64,000 bases of DNA from Straminergon stramineum (GCA_963920665.1 OY987273.1:17052501-17116500), one strand, 5' to 3'. Shown: positions 1 through 11,444, counted from the stretch's first letter. Numbers and translations are program-made. The notes: generated by a model from the sequence alone, not told the origin.

Positions 1-536
1 TCCATAGTCACCCATATAGAGTTTGAGGGTTTACCATTCTGCTTAACCAACGATTCACACAATGTCCAAAGTTACGGATGAATTCCACGTTGACCACCTT
101 GCCTAGGTGTTGAGTGTTACATTGCTCCAAATGAATTTGGGTTTAGTGCCTTGCAAAATCTAGGTTTGGGGTTAAATGAAACCCCTTTATTGTGGCACAA
201 TGGAGCTAGATTGCACCAAGGTTGCTAGCATGTGAGCCTGTGAGCAGGAAATTTTTTTGCGAGAAAAAATGGTTGAGGGACCTATGACTGTGGACATGAG
301 AAAGTAAAAATTGCATAGAATGTAGTTTATTTTTCAAAATTCAAAGCACTTACCCCCTTTTTTGATTGAAGGGTTTTCCACAACAAAATGTATTTCACAT
401 AGATGAAATTCTTACAATAGAAAATAAGAATTAGAAGAACGCCTGTCCAAGATATAGCCATAAAACACACAAATCCAATCATAATAGAAAACAATACACA
501 ATAGCACGACTCAAGAGATACGTCAATTTCATGAGT
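1..536. other. Non-coding flank, nothing recognised
   Basis: AT-rich sequence downstream of the last exon of the minus-strand ParB-methyltransferase-like gene. I see no coding frame, repeat or RNA gene in it. It would contain the 3' UTR and polyadenylation region of that gene. Confidence 0.4.
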
Positions 537-1909
537 CTAAGTCATAGTGTAGTCGGTTGTGGATTTGGAAGACTTGGACGAATCTGAAGACTCTCTACCC
601 TTAGATGCAGACCCATCTATAAACTGTATGACATTTAGAGCGTATGTGTCTTTATGGCGTTTTGGTTTGGAGCAACCAAAATCCACAAAGGCTGTTGCCT
701 TCTGGTTGGCATAGATTAGAAGCTCGTATGTCTTCTCCAGACTATATAGAAGACTTTGTTTCTTCATCATTGGATTAGGTGACATCAATCTTTGATGACT
801 ACAAACAAAAATGTCACCATATTAGAGTTTTGAAAAGTAGAAGGCATTATGTACAAAGAGAATCAAAAAAGTGCCTACTTACTTACTCAATTATCCCTTC
901 CGAATGACTTTGCGAGGCACCACGGGCATGGCATCCGGATCTTGCGAAATTGCAACTACTGGAGGAGGTGGCGTCACTTCCTTGGCCGTAGTGGACTTCC
1001 GCATGGGTTTGAGGATGGCTTCAAAGATGTCTTTGTTCTCCTCCAAAGCCACAACGTGGCCGCTTGTGCCATGACAAGCGACAATGGATGCACCTACAGG
1101 CACAGAAATTTAAAAATATAATATGAGAGACTGAAATTGTAGTTTGGTTACAATTGGAAGGTAGAGTAGTATAATTGAATATTGACCTATGGATGCGGTG
1201 CAGTCAAGAATCAAATCTCCTTAGACGCTGGTAGCTTCAAAGAGGATTTGAAAGAACCATGGATCTTTTTCGCGAGCCCCACGCCAAGGCTTCCCGTCAT
1301 CCATGGCCATGTCATCTAGATGGGTGTAGTTCATCAACATGTCGTCCCGTGTGATGTTGACACCAGCCTTCACCATCATGGTAGTGCACTTGAAAGAGAA
1401 ATTGGATTTCCCTTTCGTGCCCAAGTCCTTCATCACTAAGGTGATTCCAAATTTTTGTGTCTGCACAATCATCCAAAATAGGTGTACAATCATGAGCAAT
1501 GTGATGAAAGTAATGCATGTGAAATTGCCATTTGGAATTGCAGAAATGGAATGCACTTTACCCTCTAGGTTTTATCAATAGCCAAGGTCAAGTGCATGCG
1601 GTTCATCCCCATCCACTCCTTCTTTATCATGTCATACATCTCACACAACCTTGCAATATCCGACTTTGCTTTGGCACTCCACGAATGGAAGACTATAATG
1701 CAGTTGTGGTCTTGGAGATGATTGGAAGCAAAGTTGAATGCCGACTATAGAGCTTCATCTCCCACGTCCTCGTTCCATTCTGGCACCTCATGTGGCGGAG
1801 AAGACAACCCAGGCACGGGCAAGTTCTCCAGACAATCAAAGAACATGACATCTACCCCTGGCCTAGCTTTAGGGACACCATGGAACATGGATGGTTTCCC
1901 CGCCGACAC
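537..1909 (-). pseudogene. Methyltransferase-like exons (3' part of the gene)
   Basis: Four exon blocks, about 1909-1583, 1560-1187, 1093-887 and 798-537. The first reads GVDVMFFDCLENLPVP, in the place of motif IV, then a strand and helix typical of the fold (NCIIVFHSW) and EWMGMNRMHLT. The next carries PWRGAREKDPWFFQILFEA followed by GDLILDCTASI, a motif I-like strand. The third has VACHGTSGHVVALEENKD, matching the acidic end of strand 2 that binds the S-adenosylmethionine ribose in this fold. The canonical DPPY/NPPY is not visible (FDCLENL instead), so catalysis is doubtful even without the stops. In-frame stops: TAG after DVGDEAL and TAA before GDLILD, both one C-to-T step from Gln. A frame change near 1580 may be a small intron or an indel. 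The last exon is basic and serine-rich and ends at 537. Confidence 0.55.
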
Positions 1910-2016
1910 CTGCCAAGGAATAGTACAACCTATAATGATGATAAATGAACTCAAAGTACAACCATTTGAAAGAGAACTTCTAACCCTATTTTCAAATCCA
2001 AATGAGACATGTATAC

Positions 2017-2737
2017 CTTGTTCAAGAAGTCCAAGACTTCTTTGTAGCATGTCTTTGTCTTGGACTCCATGTCATCCACCAGGTCGTCAATGGAGATGTT
2101 GAGAATTAGATTCTCAGACTTGGCCAACTCATCGTCATAGAGGATAATTGCCTTTGTCACATGAATGATGACCTCCTCCGTAAGTTGTGAGAAGGTGGCC
2201 TTCCTCTTCACTCCACTTTGCGATCCGACTTGTAGCTCAGAGCCTTGATCCACCGTGGAGGATGCTGGAACTTGGTTGTCACCCTCGGCCTTCTTCTTCC
2301 CTTTGGCCTTGGCCTTCTCTTCTTTCTCCATTTCCTTCTCCTTCTCCGCCATCTTGGCAAGTCTCTCCGCTTCCTTCTTCTCCTTGGCGGTGAGAAGGAC
2401 TTGAAAATAGGCTTCTTTTTCTCGGTCATTGGCTTCCCTCCTCGCAATGGCCTTCCTCCTTTGCCTGTCCGTCATTCTTGCAAACTTGTCCACATTCAAA
2501 TCTATGGCCCCTTTGCCATCCAACGATGCTCGCAGTTGCACCTCGGATGGATGAATAAATGCCGATGCACAATCCAAGTACCATGCTCCTCCACTGAGAT
2601 GAGACGTGGTAAACGTGCGCAGCTGGTTTGCTAAGAACATGTAGTTCCCTGAGCTATGGTCCATCCATGATGCGAGGAAGGGAGGCAAGTCTTTCCTTTC
2701 GATGGCACCCTTCACTTTGAGCTCATACTTGAAATAG
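2017..2737 (-). pseudogene. Lys/Glu-rich coiled-coil exon
   Basis: An open exon between a clear acceptor (TTCTTTCCACAG, minus strand) and a donor (AACAAG then GTATAC). It begins YFKYELKVKGAIERKDLPPF and passes into a long charged coiled coil (EKEKEMEKEEKAKAKGKKKAE). It ends with SIDDLVDDMESKTKTCYKEV, just ahead of the methyltransferase-like exons. No stop interrupts it. It probably links the ParB-like and methyltransferase-like halves. The gag-like element lies directly upstream of its acceptor, in what is probably the preceding intron. Confidence 0.5.
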
Positions 2738-2954
2738 CTGTGGAAAGAAGAATCAATCATTCTAGGCAATTAGAGACATGACTACAATTATATCTATGAG
2801 CTCAACACATGCAATTGAATTTCACAACCATCTACACTCCATCACATTCAATGTGACAGGAGTAGATGTTCTCAAGGGTTTTAGCATGCAGACATCAGAA
2901 TTTGAAGAAATGAGTCGTTGCCAAATTGATTCCAATTGTCGCGAGTCGTAATCC

Positions 2955-5900
2955 CAGAGTTCACCGGGTTAATAGTAAAGAGTTTATAATTATATAGAAG
3001 TTTTCCAAAATTCTAATAGGAAACAGGATTAGAATCGTCTTAGCCTAAACATCTCCCTAAGGCTAAGAGGATGCTCCAGGTATTCCATAACGGGATCCAT
3101 GATGGATTCCAAAAACTTGGATAGCGACAACCTACGGTCTAGACTTTTGGCCTAGGAAAATAGGGATCCGTTACGGGTAAATGGTCTGCTTCAGGAATGA
3201 TCGGTAAGATGACGGGTACTCAACCCCGCCTCGTCCATTTGCTCTTCCTCTTTCTTCCACAACTGTTTTGCGCACGTATAGTTGAGAGAAAGAGTGGTGA
3301 GTTCGTGATTGTTTCAGGAGCTACTGCTTGTCTAGATCTTGGTATAGTTTGCAATGGCGGAGGGGGATATCCAAAAACCATTGGTAACGGGGTGAATGGT
3401 CTGTTCGTCCATTTTGGAAAGGCTAAGAGAGGGATCACAACAGGAGGATGATCTGAGTGAGATAGGGTGTGTCAGGCTATTCTTGAGGCCATGGACCGTA
3501 AAGAATGATAGGATGATTCAAGAGCTTATTGTAGGTGCCTCGAACTAGTACGATTTGACAGTGAGGAGGCAACCCGGAACTTGGATTGATGAGGTCTGGG
3601 CCAAGGTTTATGGATTCCCCCAAAAGGGATCCGGATTAGCCTCCCGAACGGATAAATTTGCAATAGGGAAGTTTAAAAATGCAGCCCATTCCAAAGAAGG
3701 GTATGCCATCAGCAACTGTCTCGATGCAAGGCAGAGGCATGTCCTAGAATTTCTGATCCCTATCTTGTATCCGGAAAAGCCTACCCGTGTTATAGTTACG
3801 GTAGCTAACACCATCTTTGGTGCTATGGAGGGTAGACCAATCAATTGGGGCAAAGTGATTGGAGCAGTAGTCTCCAAGCTTGCCGCCAACATCGGAAAGG
3901 CTAAAACCAGCCCCATTGGTCCTTACCTATTCTACCTCTACCACCATGCAAAGCTTCTGAGTGATGTGGAAATGGTAGAGTATAATATTGGATCCACCAT
4001 CTTGCAATACGGCCTCATAGAGGAAGTAGAGGCAGAGTAGCCGCCAATTGAGGAGGAAGAAGATCCGGAAGAGGAGGAGCAACTCCTGGATCGGAGGTAG
4101 AGGAAGTCTAGTGATCCGGCGTCACGAGGGAAGCTTCCAACTCAAGAGAAGATTCCGGCAGAAGAAGGAGGCATATTCGGATTCTTCAAAACCAGTTTTA
4201 ACTGGGTACTACAAGCTCAAGAGTACTACGAGAACCTGGTGGACCTGCTTAGGAGGATCAGCAAGGATTTGAAGACGGAGCTAGAAGACATCTTCAACGC
4301 TTTGAAGAAACTTCCGAATTCGGAAGCGCTGGAGAAGAAGGAGAAGTAGATTGAAGGCTCGGAGAAGGAAAAGGCGGACCTTCAAGCCAGACTGAGCTGG
4401 GCTCAAGGAGAGATGGCCACAACAAAGCAAAGGGAGAAGGAAGCCCTATAGCTAGTCAAGAACCTATCCAGGTTGGTGGACAAGCCGGCGGACCTAGTCA
4501 TGCAAGCAGCCCTCGTGCAAAACCGGCTTGCAGAGGAAGGGCATCTTACCAGATCTAAGGTGATCCAGATCCTTGTAGACTTCTCTTCGAGGATGGAGTC
4601 TACTTTGAAGGAGATGCGTCAACTACTAGGTTGGATTGATCCAGACCATGTTATGGACTTCTTCAGCTTTCCGGAGATCCACTTTGACATGGAAACTCTA
4701 GTAAAGCTGACAGCCTTAATGCCACCGCCGTCTAGACCAGAAGCCCAAAGGGAGATTCTCCAACATTCTACGGAACCCTTCTCTACACAACTCAAGAAGA
4801 CGATCTGGGGGAGTTTGAAGACAACACGAGAACCAAGTAAGCAACCGGAAGTAGCACGGGAGTTAGCACCGCTGGAGATTACGGTTTTGCCACCTATCCT
4901 TGTATTCCATCTTCTGCAGAAGGAACCACTTCAGACACCTCGCACACAAACCCGTGGTGAATTAGCGGACTAGATCGGAGGATTGTTGAATCCAGCCCGG
5001 ACCCATCCGGAAGGATTTGAGCACATGCTACAACAGCAACCAAGGAAGGAGATGGATCCCATTATTTTGGATGAGACATCTCCAGGTGAAGAAGATGAAA
5101 GGGAGATCACTCAAATTGAGAAATTTGAGGAAGAGGAGTATTGGACTAGATCGGCAGATGAAGAGGAGGAAGAAGGAGAATACTCTCCCTCGGAAATTCG
5201 GAAGATCCAAACCCGGGCAATATTGAGGATGATATCAGTGATGGCAACTCCAAAAGCAACTCCGAGGTCATCTACCCAAGCACCAGCAAGTCAAGGCGGG
5301 AGCAGCCAGAAGAAGGCGCGAAAGGCGAAGTAGTTAGGATTTTAGGCAGTTAGGATTTGAGTTTTGAATCGGATTCGGATTTCCAGGTGTGGGCTTGGGT
5401 TCTGGATTTGTAGGATTTGACTTTTCTGAGCTTTTTGGGAAGTCTGTGAATGGTCACCTGGATTTCCGGGTGGCTTTTTGGCCTTTTTCACTTTGATTGT
5501 TTTGAGTTTTTAAAGTGAGGGGAGGTTTGTTGCCTCTCATTCCATCCTAGTGTTATAGCTTGTATTTTGTCATCCTTTCTATAATATGAGCCACCAAGTG
5601 GACCCTCAGGAATTGATCTGTCATATATCCAACTTTCCGGTGTTGTCTTGTGAGTGTATTAGAGTGTTAGAGAGAGGAGGAAAGGAAGAATCCGGATTTG
5701 AGGAGACTTGGATCTAATTTGTGAGGAACATTCGTGACGTAGTCTAGGCTAGTGATTTTGGTCTTGAGCACGTGCCTTTAAAACACTGGAACAGGAATTT
5801 GATTAGGAGTGGCGTGGGTGCAAGTTTGCAACACCAGGGAGGGTTCCTTGTAGAGATAAACAACGGCTAGTGGAAGTAATACCCATGCCACTTACTGGAA

Positions 5901-6418
5901 GGTCAGCCAAACCTTAGGATCAATCTAGCAAATGACTTACAATCCCTATATTAGTTCCAATTTCTGTTGGTCTGTCGTTGTAGTGGAAAAGTCTAGAAGC
6001 GGCTCTGTGTGACTTTCCTTCCAGATGGGCCATCTAGAAAGTTGTGAGAGTGTTTCCGGTCTGGTCTAGTGCAATAGTTGGTCTAAATGTCTGTTGTGAA
6101 GTTTGGAAGAGAGAAGAGTGTGTGAGGAATATGAGTGGTGAGTGCCTACCCCTCTATACAATCAAAGGCGGACCTTCTAAGGGTAAAACAGAGGTACCCT
6201 AAACCAATGTTTGTGTGTGAAGATCCGGATCCGGATTGGATTCCGGAAAGGTAGTGATCTGGAAAGAGAGAAATGAGGTGAAGCAAGACCTTACGTTGGT
6301 AGAACAGATAATCTCGGCTTGGAGCAACAGTCTAGAATCCCCTAGGACAATATTTTGAGTTAGTTTATATGTCTGGGTGTTGTAAATAGTATTTACTGCC
6401 CGCTACGTATACGACACC
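2955..6418 (+). mobile_element. Gag-like repeat element, copy 1
   Basis: About 3.46 kb that aligns by eye, in order and over its whole length, with 37285-41790 (copy 2). Matches start at a shared ACCGGGTTA and end at a short terminal hairpin (GGTGTTGTA paired with a CGACACC or CAACACC end). The copies differ at perhaps a quarter of positions, so both are old. I found no long terminal repeats, reverse transcriptase or integrase, so this is a non-autonomous or truncated element. It lies in the opposite orientation inside the ParB-methyltransferase-like gene, separating the exon ending near 6419 from the exon starting at 2737. The 3' non-coding part (5334-6418) is conserved between the copies but codes for nothing I recognise. 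Confidence 0.65.
3492..5333 (+). pseudogene. Gag-like reading frame with six in-frame TAG codons
   Basis: One frame of 614 codons without a frameshift. Its only internal stops are six TAGs, at 3546, 4038, 4098, 4347, 4449 and 4971. The N-terminal ~160-residue globular part carries GSGLASRT, AISNCLDARQ, VANTIFGAMEGRP, KVIGAVVSKL and GPYLFYLYHH, all conserved in copy 2. A long coiled coil and an acidic tail follow. The style resembles the putative plant transposon/gag proteins of plant repeats, but I cannot name the family. At 4971 copy 2 has CAG and at 4098 it has CAA, so TAG stands for glutamine there. By hand count about six CAG codons remain, while more than twenty CAA codons show no change to TAA. 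That points to CHG-context cytosine decay or, less likely, tolerated amber codons. Confidence 0.6.
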
Positions 6419-7617
6419 AATCTCATAGGTCTAAAAACATACCGGTAGAGAAGTCTCCTAACCACCAAGTTGGACCCCTCAGAATTCGTAATGGAATCCC
6501 CTTTCTTGAAATAATTTCCTCCTTTCAAGTAAGGATGGAATCCTTGGTCCCAAATCTTCCTCCTCCATCCCTCGATGTACTCTTCCAAGGTTTCTGGTTG
6601 GAGTGGGACCTTCATGTTGATCTTGATGTTGTCCTGTCTGACGACTGCCTTGAAGTACTCCACTGTGGCATCTTCGAGCTGCACTAATTGATGATCACAA
6701 TAATTAGTTTCAATCCATCGTGAAGAATAAAGAGACATTACAAATTCAGACATGTTATAATCGTTTGTCATAACGAAACCGTGGAAATCAACAACTGAAG
6801 TTAGTTAAGGCACTTACCCCCGCAAACCAGACACACTTGTTCAAGTAAGGGCCAAGGTGAGTTTCGGGGACGAGCCTGGCTGAGAACTTCCTCGCATCAT
6901 GAGATGGGATGGAGGAGTTCCACCACTGCAAGAACTTCACCTTGTGCTCTACCATGGTGTTGCACGTGGCCACCATTTGCAATTTTTCCAATGTCATCTC
7001 TAGTACCTCGTTGGAGCTCCAATGCCTCTCCACTTGCATTACCATGAATGAATTGAGTCATGTTTGTACAGGTAGATCCAAACCTAGATACTTTATTGGC
7101 ATGATTTCATGAACAAGAGGACTCACCTCTTCAAGGAAGCCCACCCTATAAGTGGGATTGGCCACTATCAGGAACTTGATCATTTTCACATACAGCTTCA
7201 TGGTTTTTTCCTTGGCCCCTACCCTCATGGCATGAACTACTCCTTTAGCACTCTTTTCATCAATCAGTGTTGTCTCATGGTATCTTCGAAGCACCGCATC
7301 TGTTGCCTGTGCAATCTCTTGCTGTGGAGTCCCAAGAGTATATTGTGAGAAAATTGGAAGAGAAAGAAGCACAAAAACAGCAAAGAAGATTACAATTGAG
7401 TACTTCATGTATATAGAGAATGTGTATCTCACCCTGAAGACAAATGAGGTGAAGATCTCAACCGGCATGGAGTACCATGTCTTCCTCAATGGCATTGCAA
7501 CACATTTTTTCTTCTCCGATGGCTTGAGCATGTCATTGAACCTTTCCATCGGTAGCAAGCCATACTTTTGCACCTAGTACAGAGTATGTACCAGGTTCGT
7601 CTTCACGCGGGAGTCTT
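6419..7617 (-). pseudogene. Middle exons of the ParB-methyltransferase-like gene
   Basis: Three exon blocks: about 7617-7433, 7321-6818 and 6678-6419. The first includes VQKYGLLPMERFNDMLKPS and TWYSMPVEIFTSFVF. The second includes VVHAMRVGAKEKTMKLYVKM, SPLVHEIMPIKYLGLD and HKVKFLQWWNSSIPSHDAR, and ends at a strong GTAAGTG donor. The third (YIEGWRRKIWDQGFHPYLKGG) runs up to the edge of the gag-like element. In-frame TAG occurs before VQKYG and TGA after LPVQT. This helical region between the ParB-like and methyltransferase-like domains is not a domain I recognise. Confidence 0.5.
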
Positions 7618-7738
7618 CTGTAGATTTGCATAGTGGTTAGAAGTTCACGCTTTGAGTACATCATTTTGCAAGTGTACCATGACATGAAATTCAGGGTTGA
7701 AATTGAGAATGAAATGATAGTGGGATTAGTAACCTCAC

Positions 7739-8400
7739 TTGTTGATGTCGTGCATGACCTACATGACAATCTCAATTTTGCCTTTGGTGTCCAAAATAAT
7801 GCTGTCCACTGCACAGTGCCAATGAGGATTTGTGGAATACATTCTGGAGATGACATTAATCTAGGCTAAGCGTCAGTGGTTTTCGTCGCAGATGAAGAAC
7901 TTCAAGTTCTTGAGGAATTTCAGTGCGGGTTGTGAGTCCACGTACTCCTCGAATGCAGCATTCTTTTCCTTCCACATAGGGTCCCATTCATCCATCTCCT
8001 GCGCCATGAATTGTGACGTCTTGCCCGCCTCATTCGTGGTCGAAACATAGAAGACTACTACCCCATCACGGTATTCACATACAAACTCTTGCTCAAGAAA
8101 TTGCACGTCGCATGAGAGAGTAGGCCACACCATTGGCATAGCGACAAGTCGGAAAAGTGGAATCGGAAATCGAAACATGTGTTCCGGCTTCATCCTCAAT
8201 GCATTGATGGTGGAGATGGAGTCTACTTTCTGCAACCTCCATAGGTCATCCTCCAACAAGTCTTTCTCCTCTTTGTCTAGCATATCCTCTTCCATTGGGT
8301 GTCCTTCTTCTACTCCGATTTCAAGTTGGGTAGTATCATCGGTTCCTGGTGTCTCCAAAATTCTATCATCTTGAGTTTCATTCAGAGGCGACACATCCAT
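7739..8400 (-). pseudogene. ParB/sulfiredoxin-like exon
   Basis: The exon runs from an acceptor (CCTTGGCAG) to a GTGAGG donor. It starts with an acidic stretch, then MFRFPIPLFRLVAMPMVWP, in the position of the ParB strand that names a fixed residue set. It then reads LKFFICDENH, an in-frame TGA, RLA, an in-frame TAG and INVISRM. The D-x-N-H-R..A signature is the ParB/Srx nucleotide-binding motif (commonly DGNHR or GERR). Continuing, PHWHCAVDSIILDTKGKIE gives the following strands, with one more TAG. A ParB-like domain ahead of a beta-class methyltransferase is a known bacterial and phage arrangement. The stops show this copy is dead or spliced differently. Confidence 0.55.
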
Positions 8401-8852
8401 CTGCCAAGGCAACCACAAAAGAGGATGACCAAATAGGCATGGATAGGAATAAATGTACATGAGATATACTGAAGCCAAACTCCACGGCATTGGACCTAGT
8501 GCATCACTTGAATGACCTATTGAAACAACACTTGTAATAAAATTTCAAAAGATGTTGAAAATATGGTTTCCTCAAAGGTCACACCTAGCATACACCATAC
8601 TTTGAAACTATAGAATGACATCAAGTCCGATCAACTCTCAAGAATCTCAACATCATTCTTTGAGTCCGAGCTCAAAAGAATGATGACCTCTCCATGCCTA
8701 CCCACACTATCGCTACAATCACATTCCTCAAATCAAGGACTAATGATGGACATGGACGTTTGTGGCTCTGAGTTGAATTCAATATCATAACTTTCTAAGG
8801 AAAGCTCCGGCCGCATGCGTTTGCAGGTATATCTTGCAATCAGGTGACCCAC

Positions 8853-9065
8853 CTAATTGGTATTCTGACTAAGCTTCAAGTCTTGAGAAGCCCTAGGTGG
8901 AAGACAAGCACCTTTCCTAATATTTTGAGCCCTTACCGAGTCCTCCTCATCGCCCCCTTCGTCTTCGGAGTCACTTGATACATCAATGTCTTCATCCGCG
9001 GGAGTTTTTGGCTCTGATTGCTCTCCAACATCTTCCTCTATGCCAGGTATCACTGACTGTAGCAA
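8853..9065 (-). CDS. Possible acidic upstream exon
   Basis: Seventy codons rich in Asp, Glu and Ser (TPADEDIDVSSDSEDEGGDE), upstream of and on the same strand as the ParB-like exon. It could be an early exon of that gene; a GTGGGT donor follows it. There is no domain to confirm this, and low-complexity acidic frames also arise by chance. Confidence 0.3.
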   Translation of the reverse strand: MLQSVIPGIEEDVGEQSEPKTPADEDIDVSSDSEDEGGDEEDSVRAQNIRKGACLPPRASQDLKLSQNTN

Positions 9066-9142
9066 GCTAGATGGTAATCCGCTAGGTCCTTCGAAAATCT
9101 GAAACCAAAATGATGTAACGTGAGATCAACTACCAAGACGTG

Positions 9143-9810
9143 GGATCCGACTAAACCTTTGGGCGTGTGTGCTCCACCTCCCAAAAGGGGAACCCCAAAC
9201 AATTTTGATTGAATCTCAAACAACTCGGGAGAGATGTGAAACTAAAATTCAAAGGCAAGGAGATCCCTTGCGCGCCCACGATGGCAGGACCTCATCCCAC
9301 AATGGCAGGTGACCCGCATTCATTCAAACAAATTGGGGACAGAGAGACATGCCACGACGAGGGCACCGTGAGGCCGTCACTTCCACTGTGGCCCCTCTAA
9401 CCACACCACGTGAGCCCACAACGGTGTCCAAAAATTCTCGATTCCATAGGGTCCCATTTCTACGGGGTGGAGTTGGCACCTCCTAGAGTCAAGTTGGATC
9501 CGACTAAACCTTTGGGCGTGTGTGCTCCACCCCCCAAAAGGGGGACCCCAAACAATTTTGATTGAATCTCAAATAACTCGGGAGAGACGTGAAACTAAAA
9601 TTCAAAGGCAAGGAGATCCCTTGCATGCCCACGATGGCAGGACCTCGTCCCACAATGGCAGGTGACCCGCATCCATTCAAACAAATTGGGGACACAGAGA
9701 CATGCCACAGCGAGGGCACCACGAGGCCGTCACCTCCACCGTGGCCCCTCTAACCATGCCCCGTGAGCCCACAACGGTGTCCAAAAATTCTCGATTCCAC
9801 AAAGTCCCAT
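9143..9810. repeat. 353 bp direct tandem duplication
   Basis: About 315 bp beginning GGATCCGACTAAACC (9143) recurs at 9496, a period of 353 bp. The units differ at only a few positions and both end near GTCCCAT. The G+C content is higher than that of the flanks. The duplication lies upstream of the minus-strand ParB-methyltransferase-like gene. No protein frame is shared that looks real. Confidence 0.8.
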
Positions 9811-11027
9811 GATATCTTAGAATTCTAGAACCAAGGCTTCAACGTCAATTTTGTGCTGTAGGAATGAGCATGAATTTGAACCTTCTGTTGGCCGCCGAGT
9901 TTGCGTGGCCTCAACGTTGGCATTCCTTCCACATCCTTCATGTCATCTTTTGCGCAGCTTCGTGTTGTTTGCTTTCCAAGTGCACTCTCCTCCCTCTACG
10001 CTCGTGTCATGGCGGATGCCGCGTGAGAATTTGGCAACAATTCACACACTCTTTCAAATTTGAGATTTGGGATTTCAAAGGGGGAGGTGGGCCACGCCCA
10101 AGAGGTGGTGCTCGGCGATGTGTAGTGGGATGGACAGTATCGATCAGGGGGAGGACGAAGTGGCGGGGACCCCCGAATTTGGAACAAGAGGAATGGGCGG
10201 GCAGTCCATGCTGCGGCCGACTTCGGCGTGCTTGATCAAGGATATGAGAAACTGCAGATGGCGGGGAAGGTGGGAGGGTCAACCGATCCTCTCTCTATTT
10301 TCGGGTTCCCTTATCTCTCCACCACCCCCCTTACTGGATTTACAAAGTGCATGCACTTCTCGAAATCTCGACCTCTCTGAGAATGTGATTGAGGAAATGT
10401 GGCCATGCAAAATTGTCGCCATGCACGCGGTGGTTGCGACTACGCAGGGACCCATGAGGCTTTACTTGGGCTTCGCCATGCTTAGACCAGAAAAAGGACG
10501 ACATTTTTAATTTGCGTATCTCATGCATGTTAAAGGTCTATTATGTTTTTATCTTTGTAAATTCTACAAAGTAATGCTACTTGTTGATTTTAAGTCGTTA
10601 ATTCCACAGCCCTTGTACCTTAATTTTCTATATGCCAAATTTTAGGGACGAAGAGCATGATTCGTAATCGTAAAAACGGCTCACTACTCCTCTACAATCA
10701 GAGCCTAAGTTTCTTCCCAAAAGACTTCCTCTTGCGACGGAGACTAATCTTTTGTTTCTCTCAAGGGATCCACGGTTCGCCCCAAACTATGTTTTAAGGG
10801 TAATTGAATACCCCTACAGGATCTCATGTTTTCCTAATTGTTCTATTTTACAAACACATTAGACACACTGATTTCTGGAATCATAAACCTCCTTTGCACA
10901 AGAGAAAAATGGAGTATGTCACTTGGGACTAGAATAATGAAATAGCAAAAATGGAATTAATACTCATAGTGGCCCCGGAGTTGTCTTCTTCTTGCTTCCG
11001 GTTGACACTTGATTCCTCTAACATGGC
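9811..11027. other. Intergenic, no gene recognised
   Basis: A moderately GC-rich stretch (about 9,880-10,500) with several short overlapping frames on both strands but no conserved motif, followed by AT-rich sequence. It may include the 5' region of the minus-strand gene. Nothing else can be supported. Confidence 0.4.
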
Positions 11028-11444
11028 CTAACTTCCACCAACATTTTTTGGTACGGGGCCATCGTCTCCACTACTTCCTCCACTAGCAAAGCGAAGGGAC
11101 TTCCTCAACTCTCCAAGTGTAGACTGAGAAGATCTAAACACTATCTTCTTCTTGTTCATCCTGGACTTCTTTAGAGCCTTGGAGGAGGAGAAAAACAAAC
11201 TACGACGCCTCTTTCTACTCCTCACATCATTAGGCACAAGTTCAGCATTTGGGGATTCTCCAAGCATAAGGTGAAAGAACTCTACATGGAACCTCCCTCT
11301 CTCCTCTCCACAACCTATGCAATGGCCACCAATTAAAATGGACATGGCGAAGTTGAGACTCAAAACGTATGCACTTGTTTCAGAGCTACGACCAAGGTAT
11401 ACGACATGGATTTGATAAATTCCTTTGTGCTCGTCGGGCTGCAA
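11028..11444 (-). CDS. Hypothetical basic protein fragment
   Basis: An open frame of 138 codons containing GGHCIGCGEERGRFHVEFFH, then a basic stretch (RSRKRRRS and KKSRMNKKK) that could be a nuclear-localisation signal. I do not recognise it. The CxxC and H residues hint at metal binding but match no complete finger. It diverges from the MULE-like gene that starts at 11815 on the other strand. Confidence 0.25.
   Translation of the reverse strand: MQPDEHKGIYQIHVVYLGRSSETSAYVLSLNFAMSILIGGHCIGCGEERGRFHVEFFHLMLGESPNAELVPNDVRSRKRRRSLFFSSSKALKKSRMNKKKIVFRSSQSTLGELRKSLRFASGGSSGDDGPVPKNVGGS

Larger units (their letters stand above)
537..9065 (-). pseudogene. ParB-like/DNA methyltransferase-like multi-exon gene, broken
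   Basis: At least nine exon-like blocks on the minus strand read as one protein. In order: an acidic segment, a ParB/sulfiredoxin-like block with an FFICDENH motif, a helical middle region, a Lys/Glu-rich coiled coil, and a methyltransferase-like C-terminus. Methyltransferase motif order (IV-like region first, motif I-like region near the C-terminus) is that of beta-class DNA N6/N4 methyltransferases, which in bacteria and phages are often fused to a ParB-like domain. Splice sites of good quality mark several exon edges (for example CTTTCCACAG before 2737 and GTAAGTAAG after 887). The frame holds in-frame stops, mostly TAG or TGA, and a 3.5 kb gag-like element sits between 2.95 and 6.42 kb. 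It is therefore called a pseudogene. If it were active, it would modify DNA bases in the nucleus. Family assignment is by eye; domain order is the strongest argument. Confidence 0.6.
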
